From Microbacterium sp. SD291 (lineage in GTDB: Bacteria; Actinomycetota; Actinomycetes; Actinomycetales; Microbacteriaceae), in assembly GCF_017355365.1 (NCBI RefSeq), contig NZ_JADIJR010000001.1, positions 1 to 64,000 on the forward strand: a DNA stretch of 64,000 nucleotides. Direction: 5' to 3'. The position numbers and the translations under genes were made by a program. Below are positions 30,001-31,335 of the stretch, piece after piece (position 1 is the stretch's first letter; each line of letters starts with the position of its first letter). Below the pieces are notes generated by a model, which worked only from the letters and a program-made list of their open reading frames with translations, searched no databases and was not told where the DNA came from.

Positions 30001-31254
30001 GACTTCAAGTTCGCCGGAATCGACCAGTCGACGAACAAGCTCGTCATCGGGCAGCGCGCCAGCTGGGGATGGGCGGCACTCGCGCAGGGCACCGTTCCCG
30101 GCGGCGTGAAGGCCGGCACGTACTACGCGCTCGACGTCATCGTGAACGGGCTCGTCGTGACGGTGACCGTGAACGGCAGGAACGCGCTGTCCCACACCTT
30201 CGCCCCGCGTGTGCTGAACGGCGACCAGGTCGCACTGAACAAGGGGCTGGCCGGGTTCGGATCGGATCAGGCCAGAGGATGGTTCGACAACATCGCCCTG
30301 ACCGTCATCGCGCCGGCCATCACGGTGGATCGCACCGAGTACTTCGACGGCACGCCGCAGATGCAGTCGGAAGCGCAGACCGGCACCTGGACTACGACGC
30401 AGGACGGCCGCTTCACCGGCACGGCGGATGCCACCGGCACCGCGATCTCGCTGCTCGGAGTCGTGCCGGCAGGGCACACCGGGGTGCCTTCCTTCGACGC
30501 CACGAGCTACGTCGAGCTCGAGGCCCGGATGCAGGCCGTCGGCATCACCGGATTCGTCTTCGACTGGTACTCGGCATCCGATCACAAGTTCGTCGCCGTC
30601 GACGTCGCCGGCCAGCGCATCCTCATCGGGCATGTCGCCCGGGGTGCCAGGGTCGTGGACAGGGCGATCGCGAGGACTATCGTCTCAGGCTCCATGCTGA
30701 CCCTGAACGTGGTGCTGAAGGCGACGGTCGTGACAGTGACTCTGAACGGTCAGGTGCTCGCATCGTTCGCCTTCAACTCGCCGCTCGGCGACGGGAGGCA
30801 GGGAGTGTTCGGACTCGGCGCCGGAGCAGTGGTCTCCGCCGACGAGTACCGCATGCGGACGGATGACGACGCCTACACGGGAGCGCCCGCGGCCCTGCAG
30901 GCGGTCTCGATCTCCGACGCGTCGGTCACGGAGGGCCGCAGCGGCACGACCAGGACGGTGACGCTCACGGTCACGCGGTCGTCCGGCGAGGGCACGCTCT
31001 CGGTCGGCTGGACCGCGGGCCCCGCGGAAGAAGGCGACACGGCCTCTTTCGGCACCGACGTCACCGGACCGACCTCCGGGGTGATCACGTTCGCGGAAGG
31101 TCAGACCACCTCGACGATCACCTTCACCATTCTCGGCGATTCCGTCGCCGAGAACACCGAATCGTTCGTCATCAGACTTGAACCGTCGGGCGCAGTGAAC
31201 GTCAAGCGCTCTCGCGGCCTGGTGACGATCGTGACCGACGACGGCTCAGCCTGA
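1..31254 (+). CDS. Giant repeat-rich surface/secreted protein with RTX and Calx-beta domains (5' partial)
   Basis: The frame is open from base 1 with no stop until TGA at 31252, so the true start and any signal peptide lie upstream; the first in-window ATG (85) is internal, and the leading residues are a Pro/Ala/Ser/Asp-rich linker. Order by base position: beta-rich start with a GTGGDDTL motif (85-700); array of roughly 50-60 residue units alternating hydrophobic VGxGxSVAVxVV strands with TAxIGxGAxVxA strands (about 720-17750); longer-rung beta-helix-like sequence (17750-21400); scattered GGxGND motifs (21440-22420); Calx-beta-like region (22490-23500); six-copy module (23750-25950); RTX block (26425-29475); two LamG-like domains (29760-30880); Calx-beta (30898-31251). 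Composition is rich in Gly, Ala, Thr and Asp. There is no LPXTG motif, C-terminal hydrophobic segment or catalytic motif. Inference: a very large adhesin or cell-surface matrix protein stabilised by calcium. Function is not established. Confidence 0.9.
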   Translation, partial: APAPSDDAPAPDASSTGEPADSFATSADMAASAWHITMSGTASTLVFHADGTVSIDGITRSLAEIAEIRVTGTGGDDTLTIDFGSTDPGIPILFDGAAGFDSLATRGAGGLASAAANASSGTLDFGATVVTYANIEPIIDNTTGSKTHVLTPGDNQAELVQDPGDATRLLLRSTGGDAFEQISFFAPTAAGEMLRIEGGDGHDSIVVSGVIALLNAAFVILFESITFANAQVTAGSVTLTAAESNTDGVPLDVADCTNFDDFSILGCIDHDATAEVIIDDSTITTAGDVAMTATATVIPDASAATAYAVLVNSRATVDVRGASHLDVGGDLTATATSVVGPFDLIKQYGDAAIVFSDATATIGESALIEVGGSATVSAASTVTASTTPQVDASRQQGSTANDYDAAVAIITVWSDAVSKVTGTARAVVGGALGIAASNTATLTSTGDASNAASGAGVAVVHLQQNTEAAFDSTNGAASTAASLAILANQVSTVTARSKAGKGGATQNNQSANSSGRGNGQSSTSDGAIDVAGAISVVVIDNDTKAYVSGAGFTTTGAQSITASAKNTVISDGDGGTTDGSGSGGGSGFGLGIGVGIIIADLLTEAYLQDAALDAAGGIVVTASEPASGDSSYTATGVSGKNSGGSASIAGSLAIVKKDARTSAQLRGVGSFGDSAVTTAARGSHKSTAKATAKQSGGGSNGTAVGAGASVALSLIRSTIESGVALGAAPTGLSAFTATATGLDDATTETIGGAGGGSTASLTGVASIAIHNVKTVAAILGGPSLTVAGAVSATAVQTAKAVTTATGATAAGAGSTLGATIAFALTSADHEAAATIDRGLTAQGAVTITADNTSTTSTSAEASAAGAPGESGGSGKDSTGKDANTKSNDKLGNASTRTTGGAGGGSTTPKAQNEDGTTVSVAAALAFNLVRSATFAMLSAGQALVTTGAASFTARSNTDAAATAKGTATNSSSVGIGAAIAVNKVRLINQAGIGIGASVQAASLTIIATVRQVGADVTHSFEATAEAGAGNTSGTLGVAGAFALNLVEEDTTAAILGDPTPGPHPGPGPLPGVAIIGGGAVTITAGSKSIDKASAKATQSGGATVGLGASLALNLPTHRVFAGISAVIDPTRGPPLTGAGALTLTATHDVTLTTQAQAGGKSGTVTIVPAVAIVIASIRTNATLGAGATALTASSITASATQNVAAMTTATGSTVAGSTAGIGVSLALAVLDDIVAEASSARSIDTTGAVSFTAHQRVDVETKAEAATKGASPSEGSGGGGKDVNQKADANLGKANESKQQNAGGGSSTSSTPKAASGESSGSSVSIAGAIAINVVASTVRALFADGIAIDADGTVTLEARGDTDVSAEASGDSATDGSVGVGAGVAVQVVTILVRATTGASTITATGVSVIAGMLGGDTDDVVRRWNGSGWEAVESGKQLPGPSKDDLSFVRTDDGGGDDGLYKFDGSDWNVETDVTLTGTVAALPGGASDGQYFLLTTAKDGHPAGSIWKRDGGAWIFVTKFTVKEKSELPKDEIDKDTWFQLTDADGANAAGFYKRNDQHRWVLQGSVAVGSGDQLPAAPASDALFRLFEHEVTATARAGASKADSVGVAGALAINILDNTTEALIAAGATVTLSAAASSVRAHSNERDVVQATSRAEVGSATGVGASFALQVIDGSDVRAEVQNGAAVTGGAGITISAIGLRDFSTKAEGGTEGGTAVTPVVALVVSVDDDVTARFGTGGSGYLGTGAVVVSATHTLWVKTEGKADAAGKSTAVGVDLAINVIVDWDTLAEIARNVEGTAVDVLAISEARTEARSVASAKGAEESDSSGDQKSTEQVNGASNPNTQGTKDSTAGMPTSNGGTNGSNGANGANDAQSGQSGTSGSQQSSTTAVGAAVAVNWLAATSTARIADAAVVTATTGAVTVRSQFLLRAYAFGVGSAIDLDSSGTKVGATIGLNVQDVHNTARIGAGAQVTGQTGITVAAILPGGARNEFIVWSFAAGGGKSTSVAGSAAVQILLLTTEASVGAGADLDAPAGGIAVNADQSIGLQNLAISGALSTDSGSAIGGAFLVNFLEVSTRAWIDSTVVAPTTVDATGAIAVTANSTLVPLVPEVPDPIKGKIDWLTLTNVAIAGAASSGGAAVTGAFSVNILNFSTRAWIGNGADINQAGAVGGAGQDVTVRAEDDLEVVDVGGTLALSKDSAGVGITVVVEVSNSDVRAWIGDSSSVRAGGSVVVEAVSSEDWFVLAVAGAASAGSVAATGSVLVLVSNQGGSSPQTLAAIGDSLVDALDDITVHAEKTTTADLASGNLSVSTSGAGVGASVAVVVRDNHVTARIDDGADVRARDDLTVEAEQTGDYLLLAVGGAGGQSAGVGGSVTITVLDDTTTAEIGDSARVNCVGVSCTNAGPTLTQDVIVRASDEVDLLALAGVLAVGGTAGVGVGVDVQAVTKTTAASIGASSIVRANGDIVVDSASRDDFKSISVGGGGGGTAAVNVNVTVPVITITTTATVGASADLRAGGNVIVSADSALTLFSIAGNISVAGTAAVGAGVAVPVVTKTTTATIGANARVTALALAGHISHATVNAGSYATAGTDTRIDPRGTLGGWPVPFPGSPFDGKGLQADGTTINLGYNHGFKYGQQVIYDAGGGAPITGLTDGGTYFVIPVSATAIQLCTKRGPPLSPGSSEFSCAPGFAVTGLSLPVGVIMGENHRFVPTTEPGVASDVSARFTAERAVHVGSNHIVLPYVLYEDDGTTPLVLKNGDPVVYSAGGGTPIGGLVDGQTYYFFTANPADSVDLSHVQLVRTKCEATGKKEDCNTPADIARGTPIDFTSTGSGRSHSLVPSGMLPAGPGSEVGPQIITPPVRGGFGGVAVTASNSDYLGSIGIAAGGAGTAAVSLSGSIAVVTVHTTATIGSGAKINCADADIACAANSGSADGSQSVLVSAVNSFRTLGIAASIAIGGSAGVGASVAVRVVELHTNASIASNAVVNARNNIEIRADARTAVVSVNAAAGGGTVGVAGTVGVTVIKEFTNAFTGTGVTLRADNNFGVFANGASQLILITASIAAGYVGVGVGVGVAVIEKTTRAFLGQSNTVIVKALGGGLTGVASGPVGANGFPTATLRGLAVQAQSTEKLFGLVAGVGAGFVGVTANIGVNVFTVITRAYLDLGTTVNKGAGTIVGGVDDAQAVAVVATDLFDSLTFAGGVAGGFVGASGGIDIGVASITVNAYLATGTDVWAKGDVRVNALAIKHVQSYAVSIGGGFVGVAGAVSVWSIGTAPTASYSNDANGPHRGAWSNTVSYTTGDVVTFGGSTWVAKGNSLGVQPGTDAAKWQQDAPKTATDGEGTSGQHQADQVASGNGSDAPAPAWSNATAYSKGDYVTFDGTRYQATADILAGAANPESNSDWYAVKDGWKSALDGAPSDGTAAFVLGAAYAAGDYVSFGGHRYRAKVAIANANIAPNIDTTRWANADSDYRFRVFGGAAASDTSVSGSYSESSPTSDQFTQPAPPSGVSAGIYGTVRSMLADVEVVAREVLDVFVLAGAVAGGAGAIGAGIAIMTIAGNVDAGIFGGAVVSAGGAVRVTAELDEDVTIIAVTGAVGAVAIAGQILVLTDSSATKAHIDATAAVTKAAGGIAVSADSDKTVAGYAVGITIALGAIGAAISVIDISGDTQALIGQGGTVAIGAGGAIGGIQVTATDHFDPTSWAVGVVAGAGIALGGIVSVIEYSGTTRAASFTTGGVVVSGGVQVIATGDRKKISGSTFNVTVGAFSFGFTVVIATSDRDTEAELGGSVNTSGAVVVKADATNVVRAYAPGIVGGVAGVAAMIPIATVSGHTTATVSGTIAGSSSATVHALAENRAEAEVIIAGISAAFALSVAYARAVVADTADVVAHVTAAGSIASSGAVAVTAGLKGANLRNEALSIGRIVSIAAGASISLFFTEAYIGGAVQAILDGDVTGSTSVAVSAVGKNLAKADGIVVAASAAVGIAASVLSAVIGSGADVEALSRDGNDDQIISSSGAISFTASSGNEARVTTGIGAGGGLFGVAVSVPSATVAGGTTASVEGDLTAGSAGVTVSSTSANRAVSEVVIVTIGGIGSAAVNVADARVTAAAVTYALVLANSQVSAPAGAVLVSATSMNRATASTTAVGAGIGVSLSVQKSIAYADGPTKASFDGDIPSTGTKTASLTVQVRARNQAISDVFVLTVSLGLAGTGVLSDARAGGDADAVVDVNAAVNVAGAILIDAQTTLADGQHNYARSVVNGGSAGGISAGLVSADATVSGSVRAKLNGAVAGSGSITINADATMLADADSTFVGIGLLTLSGTQTSAVVSADTVAGGDSGTAFTNGAFVVTSDSTYTATSSSDGPTVGFLTIDVKMPFARVSGATKASYLGQVTGGTSASAISHSHNGATADASDIVAVGIVAVTVAYALAEVSATTEAAIGGALVGSGAVTVTAVSDDNATAAAGGGVGGGLSVALLQPDARVNGITRAFVGNGKTVNAGSLTITSTATPDAKAEAKMVGISALANVLVSGPRASVGGTTESYIGFDETVALGSGAATLNATRTAHATAIGTNISAAPIDISFVDLEATTSGTIAAFIDDRADVTAGSVSLTAGGTSSPQASTAAAGIRIIGVSGSQTRATDSTTVVSRIGPADGISSVDATDPTSVVTTGGGVTVTAQYTSTPLATSSAFGFSLGFAAAIVKVTTSSTPTVLAYLGDDAQVTANGGGVTFTAAAIAVSIADAKGFGASLGFDAGLTSTHAVLTPTVKAYTVGGGSLSGQNVSLIARVNVDQNGNTISPSYTFSNINDASNTTSDVLTTVAPAFARVSLGSIGLAAGVAGGFSEAKNSPTVAAGVGGGTQVSASTLLTVLGRAFGDAQVDALALPTVGLLAGIGVVEGTVTSGGTVDAYFDGISGTIAAASVTARTDAHPRVQGRAAGGGIGAGVSVADLDATASVTTRSRVGGNLQASGAITVLADARIKVTATYKALQISGFVSAVAGAVTATDSSTTAASISGIGRVYSTGASASVLAHHNYSGGFLGNRVFASASATTVSLLLAISDVSMLATAMATTTATVESGATLAAPSGTAALRALSHNEAKAVFERVQGGLASIAPDANPTADVKGVTRADLLGHVRVGTASGASLLDVLAKADDLAFAGMENAGGGALSISDSSSTSKGTPTVAVTLGGAASVIIASGAISAKAESLNDSDAATTSGTGGLLNINLFGATATMTPTVSVLITGGASIRSNGLITIDATNNQPPPPSSDGTFDAGTVSGNTITFALQHNAFTGQLVAYDTQGNGAQIATGLQGRSLNVIVTGANSLQLGLEALFDDPGTPGIVEGNLTIDPVTDIIDFGQSHHFQTGDLVFYQPVGSAIGGLPAGTYKVYRIDATRLKLQLTGVDVLNAPQVIVSGDIDGTDNRIAGGFTNGQYVTYHTAPPAGSFSSVAVSGNTINVSLDQDGNSTIDDTVPSSGTPVQYVATDASKAIGGLSSGSTYYVIRVDGQHLRLATTYCRARGIALGANGVCNSSFSGGVGGDDGAVGSASVVAISLTPNTTPAYAAVGHFLHAVTDFEIGNLDDGHGYYVVGANGSTFQLSHTLGGGAIDISDGGGFPHIFRLEGVDLTGSGSGIQRLILQIGATSGIQRLNGIGGPSGAASSNDGVVSATAAGGGGGAINVSTASSSATTTVTVSVTLQTGATIVGDDVTITTHATAQAKGIAGNAGGGAISIGDSDARATTIVDNDIAISSGVTITATDDLTIAAHSDLRPKVVASTQQGGLVGGSFGSTDARAGYSTKTTTNGTLVAGDRLAVESHTSFDGFSDSVADVGGLGASAETDANVLIGTGSDDADTLTEAGGALTGRHVKVGAFVDSAKAYAHTYTYAIALGADSDADSEINVDGFTRTTLLANVTITGHVDTAILAEWRGVDFNSDAFAECDCGGGDTDSYARIYPTLEAKVVGRSLAVITTSDLTVQVNDQINRMRRHASTSGGLLDFGNDGDEEGNNSALRREIFWEVRVIMLGEPNPILEVDANGAITAIVNVRVCDDAGHCYEDNPFTDTHTQGTLTGTTITVDDIVYDHGARARFLANDLSLIGGPDGNVWGGVGRFEFQQTWDFVRIINASSLNLVTNIIDVVNTQNPPRIDIRVDEIWNNGAAANASLSENDPNTTFDFDIEYTFPPTFVRIHNTCAFTCPVRNPFIRLDDYIENPLGETEIWGASGDILSGSGHEIIRTNIIDIDAPHGSIGHQSPTHQNPDPVRNPIEIELVHYLHPDPDFCTGSAPCDKVPLVTLDAGKDVVVDLTYFRRTDTALGTTATVVIDRIRAGDDVDVVLNDSKNGDGKSALVLVVVDLYEPAATSTYYGFAFPSTYAPAINDGNSIERGGCAGAYPGDCGTGSGQYETHFRPDVSDADLAHILRALGTDDDGEIDSTYDFTEVRAGDDIDICHVTTGGEEPKTCFTTAIDSAAHTASADSTPDTRIDIVVSTDVAWTGGAHSGPVDDPGMLVNVAQIFIRTDGDITATELAGDMLVGHIHSTNGDVELHSPMRILDADGRATIDVTGINITMHAGEDGGSGGIGLPSDWLEIDTAVLDPTWDDVSDGVLRAYDVDGDDALTAGIHLDELTGDMPIWEVFTAGSTTVITGNVSLRTVGGSILNAKVDETQDNVRGDTVDMDANGGSIGLQSKDIMVDSGRAPPFGCTYLNCGNNPVTGTSDPALAATGDDVGLEATGGIHYTETDSYLRLVLAHSLTGNIRITVRETAELDEDLYLIHSGTARFAESSTRGPNSDADAPRVVPNGTIFAETGSVELRVGDDVTLHQNSQILANLSIDIRGDFGNADTGGIGSEYGTSMILRGRLIADCVVTAGGPGDEPMGGCAPTTANPVAGRQTNVWGGGDVDTIQLGDPSGLDTAQPGAKTTWGSAGYIFLGAKTVVHGNATSASGTADGEDEITVWFLQSMNVVTSPTGLQSGVGAGHTLTLDGQGETDHYAVYTNGSHGSIRNYVINVLDTGPASDGVDELDVFGYDNTAAGFNGPNGATDDIWLLRALTCIDNQSPFALNAGVPATCATPSEQADHPAFIALLAGNGNPDGGIGLYRDRIQGNEPSAMVQRINYDRALNGRITVFGMAGNDAFYVDDTQATMTLDGGAGNDSFQIGQIFGTQRDSQAAPDGGGLLTADTFPSLVPTTRGWLSPGAHAPLLATGGTGNDRFIVYSNQAEIQLNGDDDNDLFIVRAFAIAAVCDTNADSIAGCGLTDVDYRPAGGVFPQDAADGADDGQCVLSGGYVRYDNNGDNVCNNADAHITYSHAAGSNVDLDHTMWQDDVIPLDANGVAVPVIGLGFSTNRPLDIRAGGGEDEVQYNVNAPVNVDGGTGFDKLVVLGTEFADDFVITDRAIYGAGLNVKYSTIEIIEVDGLEGDDQFFVLSTAFGVAYRVIGGLGSDQISVAGDVTADIVTRELEGLSGAVDHIVLSDDPRYDGIVVDGVPYNLATPQSGVVVIKEQGSSTSVREGTTGGPITERDFYTVELSHAPTSNVYVTVSAALSPDEEARDTFDNPTGFGLTDGEADTIWLCVDTFPYGDQCNGIGDFQRHYVRNGVLVDEAGRAVVLAFDAGNWNAPQRVYVRAFDDLRSEGDRTVVVQHSVIAADPIADSEFHGAAVRQVNVRVYDDDTPGVYVTHVEPSAACTSNTANCVLDDRGIVIEGAPLDQRLDEVLVQLAKDPGALTITVRITMDADSQRILQILDPGLGSRWTKIVDAVLGTYYLLTFDGTNWNIPVRLILQARNNPEPGDPTTAVITWGQEFATTSYRFPNLRSGAQRSDVLVYDDETAQVVTIPTGTDTVVVQCGDAACSIPGLTDGYWIRLTTTPTGTVRVIITPDGLVDVVSIGGTAVAPVDYVEIGGDIPSRIFLGNLLFAGSTITRANGSDTGSFLDEGLTPGMRVRFAACAGTYTVATVGVDGKSFTVTTALSGCSGASVSGTSINVLTRRGIWDGQASLGTAIGDDGLSHHRLTRSGGGWLADGFLEGQWVEICDGFGTCIRAKIQNIRGTNTAHDQQLEFRPVSYDDFAAISGSSFTVVRIAAQVTFTAADWSADQYVELEADLGYYQPIVRQGVKNFPASQHLLSRLRGPLAVEGGVTGADRSLELGLKLPGEQDGPLFAIATQAPESKQIDVLNIYGDGSVAHNWGVLTSTTLRGLGMAKDLDFGAAYGGGQDETFGEPQVFPGGISFGSVSLVDGEYATDGGKSTIEVLNLFLGSGNDRLDIQGTLQPDVPVKLTGTVTLDASAGQFGSTHRLSRSAPFDWKAQGFLIGQPVTITGMTGTFRVVGFGDDDPDDTTDNTVMYLQLLSGAASAGSALRTVIAQDVPVTITIPVVIAGGAAGGTVTRSSGSWLTDGFVVGQLVRIANVTGQWRLIGISADGRTLTLDRGDLLPSSGQTPRTVFVPGPHGGLTAVHGGGNTPIRTVFEMQRSAPGAAQLTAFPGAGLVLTRLDGLNWAFNGLLPGSGYYAGNPYLHAFQHVQLVGESFTRMILGFQDLPFAQCPYADPFPGCGMGSIMILSGPLPGASGALPAGTAATDVRVAAPVKIEVITAVQVRTSSLTRTDGVSWAAAGFKVGMQVRISAFAGPFTVSALAGSVMTFANTAWAPSMHLGAGGVAVWDAVTMTLTAWDEYIQSDGIAIGGDIITVCNRAASALLFKVAAQPDGILDDPVTCDQSRTAGPGSPLVVYGDTTQDGVWYSGTPGDNLGMEFGPKPFDPFTHIPDGENEDDEWIFGLANPFDHSGDDIIDASGLFADVAPGNLPTVGFTAYGGLGDDLIIGSQAGDHLAGGSGDDEVRGQRGVDHIYGDSGVNVDVLTRALEIATINRSPRPTVTEAGFIPNGTTLTPIVGGVAGIVDDLLVAGHDVLFGEGAPGLGLGTLVINAGTQPESAHDDIVFGDHGAVDQDVADPNEPDQRPQKIQTTALSTVIAIRSVNLDKGADDIIFGGLGRDVLVGGAGNDMADGDESDDIVFGDAVLFVRTPGDWTSGRFQTLCGTLLYSRSDILTAANLCNGAPVPTENTSGHLLVDGTPRPYRDPDGAPWWAEYDVTDLFHDFASDAGAKWAGTWGNDHLAGGQANDLLFGQLGDDVMQGDGDIDRAFRRWIDDHTAAIHVGASRTPLGCVGAAGSMVCDYTGVLVVVAAVEAATDGQDYLEGNAGNDVIFGGLGQDDLVGGSSDFFSLDTPDMRPDGLPAPNGAYLPGHDRGADILFGGAGTRIGINDQTTGAGALASTPGTGGSLADATPANDMDARDSDTMIGDNGRIIRIVGTAHVDVNGNANTGSIGVAPTPGPNYVTFVYDVHGGIDAGSQRIVVRGVHLLDYTVGGPDYRPEEFGPGAGADCHDSVTQPVCSSVLDTSAGAWKTSQIGGRDEVHGETGADTVYGGADHDILFGDAQNDDLIGGWGNDWISGGTGSDGILGDDGRIFTSRNAGCSVASTAICTEFAEPLYGVRRLRTVDPDTKTSQGDVLGEYIYTPGQVQTATINVAGALVKSVDLTVYNLGPDTNQSQQHVANQPTFDANNSDDIIFGGWGGDWIHGGAGDDAISGAEAIGVGGASGYAQHFDADGDPIGLEYIDFAHPWNPGDVLHFGADTNPWHANNHNELRLGEFVLYDEYDPRRAILFDGAGSVWRCTSTSPSGHTCTGSAERALFPNQWFLNNEDLTGDHVTACIAVDNQGSCTATTGTQRSDGDDMIFGDLGNDWLVGGTGKDTLWGGWGNDLHQADDDLHSGCVMMQSNGTCTQTGDTWLNDTPDGVNSSFQDRVFGGAGLDILIGNTGGDRLIDWVGEFNSYIVPFSPFGIATVSRQVEPQLPEFLYALSRSQGADLTRWSDEGTEQIRNGEPFGELGLITQHDHGQWQTQTGGPTDPQAGNIPGGRRDTLRGSDFNDGTMQGFATDSGIFSVQQGVLKVTAADSSGDAIAVWYSDAYKSVYYELSAKISMDKPTGGWKANAYIVFDYFSPTDFKFAGIDQSTNKLVIGQRASWGWAALAQGTVPGGVKAGTYYALDVIVNGLVVTVTVNGRNALSHTFAPRVLNGDQVALNKGLAGFGSDQARGWFDNIALTVIAPAITVDRTEYFDGTPQMQSEAQTGTWTTTQDGRFTGTADATGTAISLLGVVPAGHTGVPSFDATSYVELEARMQAVGITGFVFDWYSASDHKFVAVDVAGQRILIGHVARGARVVDRAIARTIVSGSMLTLNVVLKATVVTVTLNGQVLASFAFNSPLGDGRQGVFGLGAGAVVSADEYRMRTDDDAYTGAPAALQAVSISDASVTEGRSGTTRTVTLTVTRSSGEGTLSVGWTAGPAEEGDTASFGTDVTGPTSGVITFAEGQTTSTITFTILGDSVAENTESFVIRLEPSGAVNVKRSRGLVTIVTDDGSA
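1501..5690 (+). repeat. Higher-order repeat array: beta units separated by Ser/Gly/Asn/Gln-rich linkers
   Basis: Within the giant protein, hydrophilic low-complexity linkers recur at about 1501-1575, 2590-2750, 3805-3970 and 5470-5680. Linkers 2 and 3 are clearly related: both carry a SGGxGKD start, an N/K-rich middle with LGxA, and a GGGSxT...TPKA end. Each is followed by a hydrophobic VSxAxAxAxNxV strand. The stretch between linkers is about 1.1-1.2 kb, or about 1.13 kb for the last interval once the inserted Trp-rich cassette at 4231-4790 is subtracted. This suggests block duplication of several units at a time. Confidence 0.65.
4231..4790 (+). repeat. Inserted cassette of three Trp-rich tail-fibre-like modules
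   Basis: Three related segments of about 50-60 residues interrupt the beta-unit array of the giant protein. They share the pattern LPxxxxDxxxFxLTxxxDGxxxGxYKRDGxxW, with examples DGLYKFDGSDW, GSIWKRDGGAW and GFYKRNDQHRW. The composition (Trp, Lys, Phe, Tyr) differs from the Ala/Gly/Thr-rich flanks. The pattern resembles short modules common in phage tail fibres and other receptor-binding proteins. That resemblance is from memory and was not searched. Confidence 0.55.
7861..8540 (+). repeat. Two HGF/GxxVxYxxGGxxIxGLxDG modules in the giant protein
   Basis: Two modules with the pattern (NHGFKYGQQVIYDAGGG / NGDPVVYSAGGGTP), then IxGLxDGxTYxxI and a short strand carrying a Cys pair, interrupt the beta-unit array. 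Related copies recur at about 15822-16900. They look like small beta-barrel domains inserted as cassettes. Function unknown. Confidence 0.5.
9877..10440 (+). repeat. Three carbohydrate-binding (CBM5/12-like) modules inside the giant protein
   Basis: Three copies of the pattern W-x5-Y-x2-GD-x-V-x-F-x-G-x2-Y/W-x-A, ending in a Trp, begin near 9886, 10105 and 10285. Examples are YTTGDVVTFGGSTWVAKG, YSKGDYVTFDGTRYQA and YAAGDYVSFGGHRYRAK. This is the signature of CBM5/12-type chitin/carbohydrate-binding modules. They are inserted between a VAGAVSVWSIG strand and the next beta unit, and the linkers are Ser/Asp/Gln-rich. They suggest that the giant protein binds a polysaccharide; the ligand cannot be inferred. 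Confidence 0.65.
15822..16900 (+). repeat. Second cluster of HxFxTGQxVxY-type modules in the giant protein
   Basis: Four diverged copies of the module seen at 7861-8540 occur here, for example HNAFTGQLVAYD, HHFQTGDLVFYQPVG with GGLPAGTYKVYRID, GGLSSGSTYYVIRVDG, and HFLHAVTDFEIGNLDDGHGYYVV. The third carries a Cys pair (CRARG...NGVC). They mark the approach to the end of the short-unit array. Confidence 0.5.
22490..23500 (+). other. Calx-beta-like domain region of the giant protein
   Basis: Two immunoglobulin-like segments have Calx-beta character: an entry strand VREGTTGGPI...YTVELSHAPTSNVYVTVS, then VRVYDDDTPGVYV. A second set follows with VIEGAPLDQRLDEVLVQLAKDPG and ends in VLVYDDET. Acidic DDD/DDE turns at the domain ends are typical of calcium sites in this fold. 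Assignment is by pattern only. Confidence 0.55.
23750..25950 (+). repeat. Six-copy TRxxGSWxxxGFxxGQxVxI module in the giant protein
   Basis: Six diverged copies share the pattern (L/I)TRxxGxxWxxxGFxxGQxVxI...GxFxVxxIxxDGxxLTL. They begin near 23756, 24034, 24885, 25153, 25465 and 25795. Examples are VTRSSGSWLTDGFVVGQLVRI and LTRTDGVSWAAAGFKVGMQVRI. Several carry a short-range Cys pair. They behave like repeated small beta-barrels and do not match a family I can name. Confidence 0.55.
26425..29475 (+). repeat. RTX-type calcium-binding nonapeptide block
   Basis: Clusters of GGxGxDxUx nonapeptides run through this stretch of the giant protein, for example GGLGDDLIIGSQAGDHLAGGSGDD, GGLGRDVLVGGAGNDM, FGGLGQDDLVGG, YGGADHDILFGDAQNDDLIGG, GGAGDDAISG and GGTGKDTLWGGWGND. 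Non-RTX loops, many carrying a Cys pair, separate the clusters. Such repeats form calcium-stabilised parallel beta-rolls outside the cell. In Gram-negatives they are exported by type I systems, but here no such genes are nearby. Confidence 0.85.
29760..30880 (+). other. Two LamG/concanavalin-like domains
   Basis: Two tandem segments of about 180 residues share the course F-D-G...G.F/W, YYELSAKI or YVELEARM, FDYFSPTDFKFAGID or FDWYSASDHKFVAVD, GQRAS/GHVARG, LDVIVNG or LNVVLKA with VTVTVNG or VTVTLNG, and a final D-N-I or DEYRM strand. This matches the LamG/concanavalin-like jelly-roll (glycan- or ligand-binding) fold. A C-terminal Calx-beta domain follows (VTEGRSGTTRTVTLTV..., 30898-31251). 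Confidence 0.6.
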
Positions 31255-31268
31255 GCCGGCACAGGTCT

Positions 31269-31313
31269 CTGGCGGGTCGGGCCTCACCTCCCCCGGGGGT
31301 CCCGACCCGCCAG
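31269..31313. terminator. Hairpin between convergent genes
   Basis: A perfect 13-bp inverted repeat (CTGGCGGGTCGGG / CCCGACCCGCCAG) spans a 19-base loop that itself contains a CCCC/GGGG pair. It lies 14 bases after the giant gene's stop and 22 bases before the stop of the convergent tesB. There is no strong T-run, as is common in high-GC bacteria. It probably ends transcription from both sides. Confidence 0.75.
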
Positions 31314-31335
31314 TCATTTCAGGCCGGCCGGTCAC

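Noticed and set aside
26170-30633. A 1,487-codon antisense frame over the RTX region
   Set aside because: Same cause as above: in-register complement of a GC-rich gene. The translation is low-complexity and shows no start signal.
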